Source: Durusdinium trenchii | Taxonomy: Eukaryota; Sar; Dinophyceae; Suessiales; Symbiodiniaceae | NCBI GenBank assembly: GCA_963970005.1 | Contig: CAXAMN010022917.1 | Coordinates: forward strand, 211,087 to 275,086 | DNA: 64,000 nt | Reading direction: 5' to 3' | Shown here: in pieces, positions 41,511-54,356 of the stretch | Numbering within the stretch: position 1 is the first letter of the stretch | Layout of the letters: each line of letters opens with the position of its first letter | Program-made: the position numbers and the translations under genes | Notes under the pieces: generated by a model | What the model saw: the letters and a program-made list of their open reading frames with translations, nothing else | Told to the model about the DNA's origin: nothing | The model's database searches: none

Positions 41511-44500
41511 AGGTTCCTTGGGTTCTTCCTGCCGTTGTGCTTCGCTCGGTCACAGGAAACAAGCAACTCTTGCGCTGCCGAAGAGGCTCCGACGGTCAAC
41601 CCAAGTGGCATGGAAATGCCGTTCATCGAGATATTCCTTGACCAAAGAACAAGAAAACAGTGCAAGAATAAACATACATAAAAATACATCAATGACCGTC
41701 CGAAAAGGATCGCTCTGCCTCTCGCCCTCTCCTCCTGCAGCCCTCTCAACTTCCAGTCCAAGGTCAAAGCTGAACGTAAAATACGTATGCCGCATGTCAA
41801 TATCAGCTACGTCTTTTCAGCCACAGCTGCTGCCACGAAAACCCACACCGCTGCTACCACGAAAACCCATACCACAAGGCCCAAACTCACCACCTGCTTC
41901 AGGAAGCCAAGTTTGGTCCCCTATAGAAGAATTCTATTGAGTTGTCAGCGTTGAGCGTCAAATTAACATTTCCCAACTGCAAAGCTTTGGATCTGAGCAA
42001 ATCGGAAAGGTTCCGGAGCAGGTTCCGGAGCAAGTTCCAAGAGGTCGCGATTTCAGGCAGAACAGGTTTCGGAGAAGGCTCCGGAGTTTGGGAGGAGCTT
42101 CCCACCATTTCAAGCTCCAAAGGGCTTTTCAAATATGATGGGATGCCGTTATGTCATGATGCTGTCGTGCTAACTTGCTGGCAGGCTCCAAAGCTGGTTC
42201 CGCAAAGAGGTCGTGTTTGGTTCTTGCTTGCGGTGTTGTTGTGATGCTCGCGCATAGGTGGGTCACATGTGCCACACGGACATTTTGCCGTGTCAATATG
42301 TTCACAGGACACATTGAAAAAGGAGTGCATAGCAAACACACACACACACACCACTCGCTGACAGTGGCCAAGCCTCGAGAACTGCGTTTCTATAAAAACT
42401 CTCTTCTTACACAATCAATATCATAGACCTACTAGCGATGGCCTCCAACCTACTAGCGATGGCCTCGAACCGACACAAAATAGACTAAGTCTAAGCAGTT
42501 TCCTATCAATAGCAGTTGTCTATCAAAGTAATTGCTAATTATGATCAGCACACTACCAAAACAAACACTTCCATTTTGTGTGCAGCCTGTCCAGCCAACC
42601 CCCAAAAGTTGTAAGTAGGATTATGTAGGCCAACCCAGCCAAACATAGGCTTATTTGTTACAGTAATCTATTTGTTTTGGGCAACACTTAGTCTGAATCG
42701 TAAAGTTGTTCTTCGTGGGAGATGTCTGAATGTGAAGGTAGTGATACCCAAAGTAATCACAAAAGTCCAAGCCTTCTATTGAGTTGAAACTATCGCAAAC
42801 AGCAGGTTTGGAGGGCACAGCATAAACTACCCCCTGTATGCATTGCACTCCTCCAACGCGTGTGGCTCAACCCAAACTGAATGAAAATAGTTCCGACATG
42901 TGATTCAAACACGGCGCCCATAAAAATAACCCCTCCCTCATCAGTTCTGCCCCAGTCTCTGTCTTTGATCTTCCGGTATGGCATCCGGAAGGCACGTCGA
43001 GCCCAAAGAAATGCCCAGGCACCCAAGAAGTGCCAATGCAAACATTGGCATGATTGGCCCGCCTTCGAACAACTTCTGACTAGCCATGACCCGATTTTCT
43101 GGTTCAATCCATATGGATCCAGGGATCCACGCCTTTTTTCGGGGTGATGTGTTCGACACTTGAACATCAAGGCGCCAGGGTCCAGTCATACCGAACCTGA
43201 GAAGATATGTGGATCCCTATAGTAATGTCACGGATCAGCCCATTTGGGTGTCACAAGTTCAACATAACTTAACGGCCTTCTCCTGCCAACTCAAGTGAAG
43301 TAAAAGTGCATATTTATACACAATCCATCAAATTCCGACGGCCATTGATTTGGTCTTTGCCAAGCAGCAATGTTTTTACTAGGGACTTGGACTACAAAAC
43401 CAGGCTGACCATGTTGTTTATTCTCTTGAAGGTTAGGGCAATTGCACCTTGCTCAGTCGAGGGCGGAATTCTTCTCACGCCTCAAGATTCAAGATCAAGT
43501 CGTGCTTACTATTGTTTTTTCCATGTTGGGATCGAGGTGCTTTTCGCCGCATTGGATCATACTTGCACCAAGCCTTCGCACAACCTTCGACTCTTCGTCT
43601 CAAGTCAAGAACCAGCAGAACATTGCACGCATCTTCTCCCCAAACACTCCTTGTATCTTTAAAGGGGGTCAATGGAATTCAATGGAATGTATATTCCCTG
43701 TGGATCAACATACATCAACATACCCTCTGAGAGGATGATTAGAGACGCTCTTATGTAGGCTTGGAGGGTCCAGCCGTACCTTCTGTCTCAGAAGGTATAG
43801 ATGTTTGTATATAGATATCATTAGATGTAATATATCCCTATGCAGCTTTAGGTGGGGGGGGAAGGAGCAACGAACCCCCTCATAGAGGATACCCTCCATG
43901 GGTCTTATCCTATATAGATTCCGATATGGGATCTCTCCACATGTCGCCACCAGTCCCACTGGTCACCGCTCAGCGCCGTGATGAACGCCATCAAGTCACC
44001 CATTCCGGGCATGGAATCGGGATCGAAGAAGTGAAACCGTGATCCAGCTGGAGCCGATATGAGCCGATGTGGTCATGGTCACGCTACGTCGCTACGTGAG
44101 GTCGGAGAAGGGCGATGACATGCGACTTGCGAAGACATGCGCTACGGTGGGCATTCCACGGATCCACCCTCTTTCTTTTCAGGGTGATATTGATATATGT
44201 TCTTTCACATCTTGAACAACTCAGGCGCCAGGAGGGGTCGTCGTACCGAACCCCAAGCGAAATCGATCCTGAGACCCTTTGAGCCGACCGGGGCGAAGGA
44301 ACTCAGGGGGGGCATGACCCCATCCAAGCAACAAGGAAGTGGAAGACCTAGCTGGTTGTAGAGGAAAACAGTTCCATAGAATTCCATAATGATGCTGGCA
44401 CTGCAGTTCTGCCAACATCGTTACGGGCTGAAACAACAGTTGACAGCACAAGAGAAGCATCACACCAAGGTGTGTCAAATATCCCTTTGGCTTTGTGACG

Positions 44501-46049
44501 CTTAGTGTATATACTTCATTGCGATAATACCTAATTAATGGTGGACCCCTCGTCACTCCAGGCCTACTTGCGGCCTACAACTTATTACATGACCGTGAAC
44601 CACCAAACCTATCCAAAGACGTCTTCCACTCAAGACGAGCGGCAACATGCGGTAAATTGGATCCAGCATTTTATGTTTCGTCGCCTCCGACCTGGACCTT
44701 CCTCTTCATCCCTTCTCTATGTCCGATGCCATGACGACCACACCACCTGAACACTTCCCGAAGACAGTAACGGCACTCCACGTCCTCCAGTTCTCACCGG
44801 TGTTTACTGTCTATACATCACCTCCACCGGAGAGCACAACAAAATGCGCCTTGGAGAGCACATTGTTCCGCGTCCTCGAAGATGAAGCGCGAAAAGGCGA
44901 TGCGCGATTCCACGGTCTTCATCTTCCAACCTGAAAAACCCTCGTCGCGTGGCCGACCACCGCCGATGGTGGTAGTCGCCGCGGCGGCGGTTTTGGAAGC
45001 CAGCGGCCGAGATGGAACGTGCAGCCAGGCGGAGAGAGAAAACGGGAGAACTTGGGAAACTCCTGTTTAGAAGGAGCAAAAGAGAGAACAAAAAACAATG
45101 GGCCGGAGATGTTCAATCAGATATTCATAGATATCCAGTATAACTACGGACATCATTATGGGTCAGACTGGACCTGTACGGATCACAGCTGCACCCATTT
45201 CCACAGTTGGACCCGCCGCATCCAGCTAAAACTAGCCGTAAATTTGTGGTTCTCAGAGGCATGTGGCCGCTTTTTTGTTGAGAGATCGTGAACGTTGTGA
45301 TGGTTGATTGCTCTTGGTGGGTGTTTTACGGTATGTTTTTTATTTTTTTGGTGGCTTACTACAACAACACAGCGACCGAAGACTACAGAACAAAACACAG
45401 TTATATTGACACAAAATGCGTGATTGGTTGTTCTAGCTTGCATCGGCTCAGTGGCCCGACGACTGACTCCGGAACCGTTTCGCTGGAAAATGAACATGAA
45501 TCGAACTTTCTACCTGTTCTGTTCTTGTTTTTTCGCCAACTCCCCTAAAAAGGTGTTGCAGAAACATACAGGTGAGGCTCACCCCGTGTGACGGGTAGAC
45601 GTGGCGCTCCATGGCACGTCATGCACATGATGTGAAAAGACCACCTCTTTTCCCTTTCTTACATTTTTGTTTCTAATAGCGATGGCCTCCAACCTAGAAG
45701 CGATGGCTTCCAACCAGCAACAGGAGGATGTCAGTCATGGGGAACTTTCAACCAGCGCCAATTGACCAGAAACAATTCAAATCTCCTAAACTGATGCCGT
45801 GGATGTGGACATATGTGGACCAAATTCTGACAGCGAAATGATCTCCAGCTGGCATGGCTGGTATCAAAGGAGTGGCGGGGAGCCAGTCATACACAGGTTT
45901 CAGAGATTTCCACCTTGACATCCCCCTAATAATTTGTGGCCTGGGCAGAAGCCTCCCCCTATTAATCAACCCCAGCTGCCCCAGAAAAAACAAAAACATT
46001 CCTTATATTTACTTTCTTTTTGGCTGGTATCTAATATCTTCTGCCCCAT
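41511..46049. other. No recognised genes; scattered repeats
   Basis: Holds tandem CCGCTGCTACCACGAAAACC-like units near 41830-41870, a GGTTCCGGAGCA repeat near 42010, a CA run at 42337-42352, and paired TAGCGATGGCCTCCAACC units at 42433-42472 and 45678-45715. A minus-strand frame at 42941-43130 contains a hydrophobic stretch (PMFALALLGCLGISLG) and could be an orphan membrane exon. Confidence 0.35.
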
Positions 46050-46620
46050 GGTGAAACTGATCTTTTGACCCACCCTTGTCTCACAGAGATGGCACTCTGA
46101 TCCACCCTTTTCCCATGCTGATCCTCTCATCCATCAATCATTCTGATCATTCTGCTTTCTCCAGCGGCAATCTGTGCAGCCAATCTACTCATCTTGAATG
46201 TTCTGAGATCCCTCTCCCATTGGGTGTCATATGCCACAAGGTCATACCAATCCTCCACAGGCCACCACTCAAACCATCCAGTCCATGGATCCACCCTCAC
46301 CACAAATAGCCTCCACCTCCCATTCCTCATCCTCCATGCTCTGATATGCAATGATCCAATTGGCATGGCTCTCTGATCTATCGTATCTGATCTCTGATCA
46401 AACTTGTGCCAATGCACTCAGAACCCTCATTGTTCTCATGGTTCAAACTCTCATGCTTCCACACAATCCCATCAACCATCATTCATCATCAGGTCCAGGT
46501 CCTCATTTCATCATCCATCATCAGGTCATCACCTTTATTAGGGGGATGTGGTCCTCCAATACCTCCAATCTCAGACCTTGTTGACCTTGTTGACCTTGAA
46601 GGAGGGGGGGCCGGTTGAAT
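46050..46620 (-). other. Trp-rich orphan open frame region
   Basis: The minus-strand frame 46127-46417 reads HIRAWRMRNGRWRLFVVRVD followed by WTGWFEWWPVEDWYDLVAYD. Upstream, in another frame, lies a Gly/Asp-rich exon-like piece (IGGIGGPHPPNKGDDLMMDD). Repeated GATCA and CATCA words dominate the plus strand, so the frame may partly reflect low complexity. Family unknown. Confidence 0.25.
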
Positions 46621-46628
46621 AATCCTAC

Positions 46629-46723
46629 GTCAAGATTAGATGGCACAATCCTCAAGTTGGGTGGTTTATATGGACCTTGATCTGTCTAGGACACCTTAGG
46701 GTCTGTGCCATCTACTCTGAAAC
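46629..46723. mobile_element. 95-bp MITE-like element with 18-bp TIRs
   Basis: The left end GTCAAGATTAGATGGCAC is inverted at the right as GTGCCATCTACTCTGAAAC. The inner block GGTGGTTTATATGGACC is shared with the copy at 6087-6171. Small size and terminal inversion suggest a non-autonomous DNA element. Confidence 0.65.
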
Positions 46724-46731
46724 TGTAGTTG

Positions 46732-47325
46732 GACCCTCCAGTTCGTAGCAAATGGGACATGACAAAAAAAAATCAAAAAAAAACAGGATCTACCCGTCCG
46801 AGGTATCAGGTCGGAAGATCAGTAGGTGCACGTGGCCCCAACGCGACCGGCCAAGAGACAGCTGGAGCCGCCCAAACGCTCCTCGACCGCCGGCCTGGCC
46901 GCACGGCTTTGGGTCAAACTGCACAAGCAGCTGAAGATCGCACAAAACGATATTCCCCAGGAGTTGTTTTTGAGGCGTTTACCACAAAGCAGACCGTTCT
47001 CCTCCACCTGTCCGACCCAGCTTTTGGACCCCAGTTGGACTGGACCCTGACCCTCCTTAACCGGCCTCACGCTATAGACCAAGACATGGTTGTCCAAGGC
47101 GCGAAGGGCCAAAAAGAGCCCCTCCACGTGGTAGCGTTCGCGCTCCTGACACAGTCCGGTCTCCGCTCGGGCGCCGGGCGGAAGCGCCCGATATCGTCGG
47201 TCCTCGGGGGTGCGCGCCGCTTGGGATTTCCTGGCGGGAAGAGGCCGGACGGTCCAAGCATGATCGGATCCACCCGGCGGAGAGGGTGATTAGAACACCC
47301 TTTTTGTATAGGTGGGACGGTCCAA
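46732..47325. mobile_element. Possible 594-bp element with TTGGACC(C/G)TCC ends
   Basis: Begins TTGGACCCTCCA and ends in TGGGACGGTCCAA, an 11-13 bp imperfect terminal inversion. It starts about 8 bp after the 46.63 kb element. All frames inside are open for long stretches because of high GC, and none carries a motif. Related words GGAGGGTCCA occur at 10.28, 43.77 and 62.52 kb. Confidence 0.4.
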
Positions 47326-50300
47326 GGTTTCAAAAGAGGGGCTAAGTAAGTACAGGTTTGACGTTTGACCATCTTCTACCAGCACCGACTTCACAGGTCA
47401 CCACCTGCCACCTGCCACTATTGAAGTCTCCATTTCAGCCACCTCGTCGGGTACTGGTAAACTTCACTCATTTGGCGGATGGAGTGTGTGAACTCAGGAG
47501 ACCTCCCTATAGCGCCGGCGCGACGGCCCGTTGGCGTCGGCGCGTCGGCCTCCCTCACTAGCGCTGACTCCCTCACCCGCGTCGCCAAAGCGGGTCGCGC
47601 CGGGCGCACCGGTAGCACTGCAGCACCAGGACGACCTGAAGTAAAATCTGCATCACCACCACCTCGGTTGATCCCATCAGCTCCCGGCCACAGGAGATCA
47701 TTGGGAGAAGCTGATAAGCTGCATGATGAGAAGCTGATAAGAACAGCTTGATTCTGGTGGTGCACATGGGAAGGGGTCATAAACCACCTTTGGCAAGTAG
47801 TGCCATCTGAAGACCCTTGTTGATCATTGCTATGTTGCTATCTTCAAGTGTGGAAGGGAGGCTCAAAGGCGGAAAGCAAAGCCTGAGCCCAGTCATTTGT
47901 TACACCCTCAAACTGCCTCACAAACTGAAATGGCTCGAAGACTGTGCACCATGTGGAAGAACTTGTTTGATTGAAGCATGGACCTGGAAGGCATCTGGTG
48001 AAGTCATTGTTATTTTTTGACTTGAAGATACTTCAAGTGTCTTCAAGTAACTTATTTCATTAGAGTAGCCGTGATCCGTGCTAAACCTTCGAACCATAAC
48101 ATGTTGTCCGTGTTGTTTCAAAGGGCGTGAATCCGCAAGAAGGACATTGTTTCCAGTAGCAGATACGCATATAGATTACAACAACTTTGGCAAAGCCACG
48201 CCTGCCGACATTGGACCTCTCAAAGTGACCAGCAGCTGGTGTGTTTCACATGCGACCTGAGTCTTCAATGATCCCACTACACACAATGCTCGAAACTGAC
48301 CTACACCATGCTTGCATCGAATCAGCATAGGCTGGGCATGTCTGAAAACCTGCCCGTAACACAGGAGTGCGAAGCATCTTGCGTCTGCGGACTTTTTGGA
48401 AGGGTCGTGTTCTGAGAATGTCCCTTTTCTGAGGATAGAACACACTGTGTGGACACGTCTGGGCAGTGTTCCCTTTCAGTTGCCAGACTCTGAATCTCCA
48501 ATCGCCAGCCGCTAGCCTTTCTGCATCCATATCCATGTCAATGCGTCAACGTCCGTTTCTGGTGAGACATGTCCGGTGGTACATCCCCAGTCTCGGCGGT
48601 GGTACATCCCCTCAGGCGATTCGCAAGCCCATGACGTGGTTCTACGGCAAGCTGTCTTTCTCAGCAAACTCCTCAGTCTCAACTTTGGGCTTCCTCACTG
48701 CTGAGGTTTCAGAATGCTTTCAGTCTACAAAACCCGGACTTTCGCCTGATCAGCACTCCAAGTGGAAGAACTTCTCCCCGGCCGCACCAGTCGGCTACAG
48801 AATGGAGCTAAAGTTTTTAGAGTCCAAAACTATACTTCACATTAAGTCAAGCACGCGGAGAGCGTTGGAGACTGGTGGCACGATGTGGCACGTGTCATGC
48901 CAAACTCCACATAAAGACTCAAAGACTATCAAACAACATGTTTCACAGTGCTCTGACTAGGTCTGACTAGGGTATACCGATATACCAGTATACCTGACTT
49001 CGGGAACTTCCTGATTTCGCTTCACCGGGGCATTCGACATCGATTCGTCTCTCAACGTTGGGATTTGGTCACTCAAAATCGCCTGAAGAACACACAAAGA
49101 AGAACCCTAAAGCCCAGCGTGTCAGAACAAGTAAAACACAACGTTGACATGTGGAAAAAGAATCTCTAAATCGGCCGGACTCCGGACCATGATCCATTTC
49201 ATGGCCTGGACTCCGGACCATGATCTTCCAGCAACAAGGCACCCCACACGTGTTGTAGCAGCCGGATCTACAAAGGCTACAAAGGAGTACCACACCAATT
49301 CCTCCACCATGGTGGAGGAATTCTCCGCACGAGATCCGGTCGGCCACGATCAGGTTCCTCTCTTCGGCATCTCGGCCCGGCCGAAGGAGAAAAGGAACGT
49401 GAAGACGGTTCTGACATGTTCTGAACGAATGAGAACAGGACATTGTATCTCAAAGGTCGGAAAACTGAGGTCTCAAAGATTCAAAGGTGTGTTGCGAAAT
49501 CATTAATATAAAATCATAGATGCCTCCTAAGGACTATAGGAAAAAAGACACAACCGTCGTTTCGGCAATTCAACCGCGTTGTTGCTTGACTCTAAACAAC
49601 AGGGATTGATAGTTGACGATATTTATATATTTGAAACAAAATTGTACGCGTCCAAAAATGGTTTTGGAACCCTCTGACCACTGACCACGCGGTTTACCAA
49701 AACGGTCGTAACAAAAGGGAATCCACCCCCAGGAGAGATCTGAGATCTCACATCACATCTGAGATCTGAGATTGTGTTTTGGTGCGGAAGCTATAGTGGG
49801 ACGACCTTTTCGAGATGATAGATGTTCTCTTGGATCCATATATAGTGGGACCCTGGCTCATCTCTATCTCTACAAATCTCTACAGTATCTCTCTCGGATT
49901 CTCTCAGTACGTGCTACCTCACATGCTCCCAGAATTAGAGATTAGCCTGGGACTGTTGAAACGAATGTCCGTGTTGAGCTCCGTTATGCAGCACGCGCTC
50001 GACACATCCGGAAACAATCCAACAAGCACACCTCAACTTCTCATGGTAGAAAAGAAGCCGCGGTCAAACTGCTTTGTCGAACTTGCTACAAGAACTCACC
50101 TGAGAGCCCCAAACTTCCTTCTCGTATAGCTCTCATGTCTTTTGACCTCACAACTAGTACAATAGGATACAATAGGTATAATTTATAATCATCAATAATT
50201 ATATGATTTTCCATGACCCACTCTGTATAACGCCCTAACTGCACGTGTGACTGGAACCTGACCATCCCCGAAGGATCGTGGCACACATCAAATAGTGAGC

Positions 50301-52140
50301 AAGCTCCAAACAAAAGCATGGTGTCAAAATCATCCCTGGACTCGTAAGCACTGTACATCAGTCTCGTGTTGGATCTTGACCAGATTCGCTCTCAGCTGGC
50401 GCCCACAATCACCCAGAATACATTAAAGAGTTGGCGCTTCTGAAAAACAGCAGGATTGGGGGTCCAAATCTTCTTAGCCCGTCCTTCGAGCATCAGAGTT
50501 TCACCGAATCCATCGTTCATTCAAGCAGAAGGTCGTTTTCACAACCGAGCCGTGCAGCGATGGCCGCCATGCAGCCATGCTGCAGCGAACTTGGGGGATT
50601 CAGCTCGGTTGTTTTCCAATAAACGTGAGAGTTATTATCAATATTATATCTTAATATATATTATATAATATTATATATATATCGTATTACTATATTACCA
50701 ACGCTGAAACTCGCTGATCGCGATTTCGTATTCATGGAGTCAAACATTATGGAGGGTTTGCAAACCTCATGCAGTCCATTCTGTGGATCCGTTCACAAGC
50801 CATACCTCCCTGTCCAACACCATCCAACACCAAAGCTCGAGAGGAAACATGAATAAACAAATGCCAGTGGCACCAAAGGGATGATAGCCCCTTGGAAGTC
50901 AAGGGGTGTCCACTCACCACTTTTTGTTGTCTGCGTGTCCTGGTGGGAAAAAGGATTGCTTATCATGGGCTGTCGAGCGGCGAATGTAGTCAAGCACCAA
51001 CCAATGCCATGGAGTACGCTGCCCTTCCAACATCGAAGTTACACAAAAATATAGACTATAGAATATATTGTAATATATGATTATCTGGAGTGCGGAATTC
51101 AGCACTTCGACATTGAAGGCCAGTAAGTACTTGCAACAATCTTGTGTTTACACAAAACGCGATAAAAAGCATTAAATGCAGCTGACAGTCAGTGCCAGCG
51201 CACGAGCGATGACCTGACACCATAACGCCCTTTGGATGTGCTTATGCTGTGAAGTTCCTCCGACCCTCTTGAACAAGTGCTAGGTCACATGAAAACAGTT
51301 GAAACAGTGTTCTCACTGGATCAGTGAGTTTCATGCTTCCAACGTCCTGTGAGCGATTATTTTGTCCAGCAAGTCCACCCAGAGCAGTAAATTGAATAGA
51401 ATAAGATAGAACAAGACCCTGGGTCGGGCCGTTACGGTGTTTCCACCACGGGTTGTTGGACTTCAAAGAAGCTCGCGACGAGCCCCACCACTCAGCTCGC
51501 TCCTCAATTTATCAGCCCACGGTTCCTCGCGGTCTCGCTCTGGTTCGCCTGCCTGGTCAAGAGGAGAAGGCAGAATCCCAATCGGTTACACCCTGCTGGA
51601 AATGAGCGGCACTGGAAACGAAATAATCCAAGTGAGCCGGCTAGCCGCTACAATCGCCAGTTCCCCCACCGTCTCTCGTCTCTGCTTAAAAAAATGTGAC
51701 TGACTGCTCGGTCACACGACGGGCCGACCGGCGCATCCATCGAACTACTGTGTCAAAGATAGCACGGTCACCCCGAGCTGTCCTTGAGATGGCTATGAAC
51801 CATCCAGCTTGGGGCTTGTGCCATCTGAAAACCGCTGGTTTGTCCTGAACCGGCCTCGTCATCTTGCACCGGACGGACTGGACGTGGCGCTCCAACCCTG
51901 CGACGAGGCGGCCTTGGGCAGACTGCGCGACCCGCCTCGTCCTCCCGAAATCGGCGCGTCGGAGGGGTTCTCTGGATTTATCTTATTTTAGCATGCTATT
52001 ACTTCATGAAGTAGACGCCTATTTATTAAGGGAGAGGTAAACTCCTAGGAGAAGTTCGCTCCTAGCTGGGACGCAGGATAGCTCACGCTTGGTATACCAA
52101 CCAAATCCACATGCGTATTCACATGTGGGCCGCAGTCGTC
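47326..52140. other. No recognised genes
   Basis: Overlapping open frames at 48176-48960 and 49069-49506 lack motifs. AGATCTGAGATCT palindromes cluster at 49737-49770. A TA-rich low-complexity run lies at 50640-50690. No exon of the giant gene recognised. Confidence 0.35.
50640..50690. repeat. AT-rich low-complexity run
   Basis: About 50 bp made almost only of A and T (ATATTATATCTTAATATATA...). No gene feature nearby. Confidence 0.8.
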
Positions 52141-52160
52141 ACTCCTGCAGCGCGCGAAAA

Positions 52161-52240
52161 AGCTACTAGTAACTAGTAGCTTCTTGCTACTGGTAGCGAT
52201 GCCAGGAGCCCCTAGTAGCGTCCTTGCTCCTAGTAGCTTC
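52161..52240. repeat. ACTAGT-type array
   Basis: Repeated CTACTAGT / CTAGTAGC units spaced by TTCTTGC, GATGCCAGGAGCC and TCCTTGC words. Same family as arrays at 2334-2440, 54172-54356, 56432-56508 and 61121-61262. Confidence 0.75.
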
Positions 52241-54171
52241 GGTAAACATTGCGGTTTTCAGAAGTTACTGTCGTTTCAAGTTCAAGACATGTCCGCGGTT
52301 TGAACTGCACATGGATTAATATGCCAATGCAGCGTGCGTCTTACGTCCAACAAGGCATCTCATCTCAAACTCCAACGTTGTTTTCGTGAAACTAATGTCA
52401 AATCTTGCCAGCACTAGACTAGTTATTGGATGGAACATACATAGGTCGGGGTGTCCACAAACCACCCTTTCCGTGGTGCTGGTGATAAATAACGACTATA
52501 AATATCATACCCCATATGAGGAAGTTGTACAAAACCAATTGGAAGAATTGATGCATGCATGTCCATGACATGTCCATGACTCCCTGAACCCCCTTGGACT
52601 CCCTGTCCTCACCCCGCCCTGCCTGCGCACGGTGATGGTGGTAAGCTTCCTCCTCGAATCGGCAGTGAACGACGCTTCGACCGATCCGAAGGGAGCTTCG
52701 TCTGGTTTTGAAAGGCGAACAGCCGAGCACCAGCCGAAGGGCCGATTCGTCTGCTTTTCGTCCGCTTTCGATGTGCTTTCGTACCACTGGATCTCTGGAT
52801 CTCCCAATGTGGTATGCTTTGCCTGCCTCTCTGCGAAAGAAGGTGGGCTTGCCCACCACCGTCAGTGCCGCTGCATTCTGTTCAAAAATTTCACAAGCAA
52901 GCGGGTTCACGGACTCTCCGGCGGCTTCAGTGCGGCATGTGAGTCGGACGTTGTCTGAAGTCACCAAACAAAAAGTCCCGTCCAAGCTAGCAATGGCCTC
53001 CAACCTAATAGCTCCACAGGGTCGAAAGAAAGATTGGAGGCCATCGCTTCACCCTGCACCGCCCAAACATGATTGAAGTCCTGAGTTCTCTCTTCACCCT
53101 GCTTCACCACCAAAGGATGGACATTGAGTTCTCTCTTTAATCTCTAGTCCTCCGCGCCACCTTCGAAGGTTTCTCCTGGATCCGCCTACGTCTCCGGTGT
53201 CTCCCATCAACCTCTCAAACGGTATAGTGGATCCTTAGGGAATTGCCCACCCCCCCCAGACGCGACCCATGGACCCGAACCAACTGTTGGTGCGGTCCAA
53301 AACCCTAGTTGTGAGGGTCAAAACCCTAGCTATGAGGGTCCAATGAGCCTTTGGGCCGCCCAAAAAGAACAATTCATGTAAATGCTGCACGAAATCCGGT
53401 TGGGTGACACCCGCTTGTCACACCTATAGCGCTATAGATGTGTCGTCGCTAGCGAATAGCCGAGATCAACTAGTTGCAACATGTGCTGCAGGGAATGGCA
53501 CTTTGAAAGGTGGGATTCGTTTGTGGGGGTTAGCATGGCGGTCCTTCCACCTCCCGTTGCGGTAGAAGGCTTGCCTGAGACGATTTCCGTCAACGTCGTC
53601 CGAAAGCGACGCCGCTCCGGACGATGCGTTGTTGGACTAGATGAGAGACCCTGATCTGAACTGTCTGCACCCCTTGGCTTTCCTTCAAAAAAAAAGGTTA
53701 ACATATATGTTAACATAGCTTAACTATTCTCTACCTGTTACAGGCTGAGGAAACCAATCCGCCGAACAGGTTTTGCAGATGATCCACGGTGATCCACGGA
53801 CAGGTTATGGATCTCCATTGGATGGTCTAATTGGGCAAACACCTGGCAAATGCAGAGTTGGGAATGCTTGGAATCAGGAGGCGATGGACAGTTGGCGGTC
53901 TGAACATGACCCATTTCAAGGGTGCACACAAATGATCGGCTATAGAAAAGAAAAACACCCAGCGACATGGTTGGGTTGGAGTGATGTGTTGATGGCAACA
54001 AGAGAACTAGCAGCCCATTGAGGACTTGCCCCCCTGTGTTTCAAGCGGTGGACTTGGATATCAGGTTCCCAAGCGTGTTCCTCACGCAGCCCACTTCTTG
54101 CGCCGCATAATGTTTATGCAGCTCGCAGCATCATGTGGACATGGTGGGCTTTGGACCCTTCCTCAAATCCC
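52241..54171. other. No recognised gene; one inverted GCGATGGCCTCCAA pair
   Basis: GCAATGGCCTCCAACC (52990-53005) is inverted as GATTGGAGGCCATCGC (53032-53047). A 194-codon minus frame (52419-53003) overlaps two plus frames of similar length in GC-rich sequence and has no motif. GTTAACATATATGTTAACAT near 53698 is a perfect small palindrome region. Confidence 0.35.
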
Positions 54172-54356
54172 CGCTACTAGTAACAAGTGCATTGCTACTA
54201 GTATCAAGAAGCAACTAGTAGCTAAGTGCCTTACCACTAGTAAGAAGAAGCTACTAGTAGCATCTAGTAGCTATTTGCTACTAGTAGTAATGCACTTGTT
54301 ATTGGTAGTGATGCACTTGTTACCACTAGTGCCAAGAAGCTATACTAGTAGCTATT
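54172..54356. repeat. Largest ACTAGT-type array
   Basis: About a dozen CTACTAGTA / ACTAGTAGC units joined by AAGAAGC, ACAAGTGCATTG and ATGCACTTGTT spacers, some inverted relative to each other. Highly self-complementary; no coding content. Confidence 0.8.

Noticed and set aside
46729..47289. 186-codon plus-strand frame
   Set aside because: It begins almost at a short-element end, lies in GC-rich sequence where every frame is open, and shows no motif or splice context.
52419..53003. 194-codon minus-strand frame as a gene
   Set aside because: Two plus-strand frames of similar length overlap it in GC-rich sequence, no family motif is seen, and its C-terminal part runs into a low-quality hydrophobic tail.
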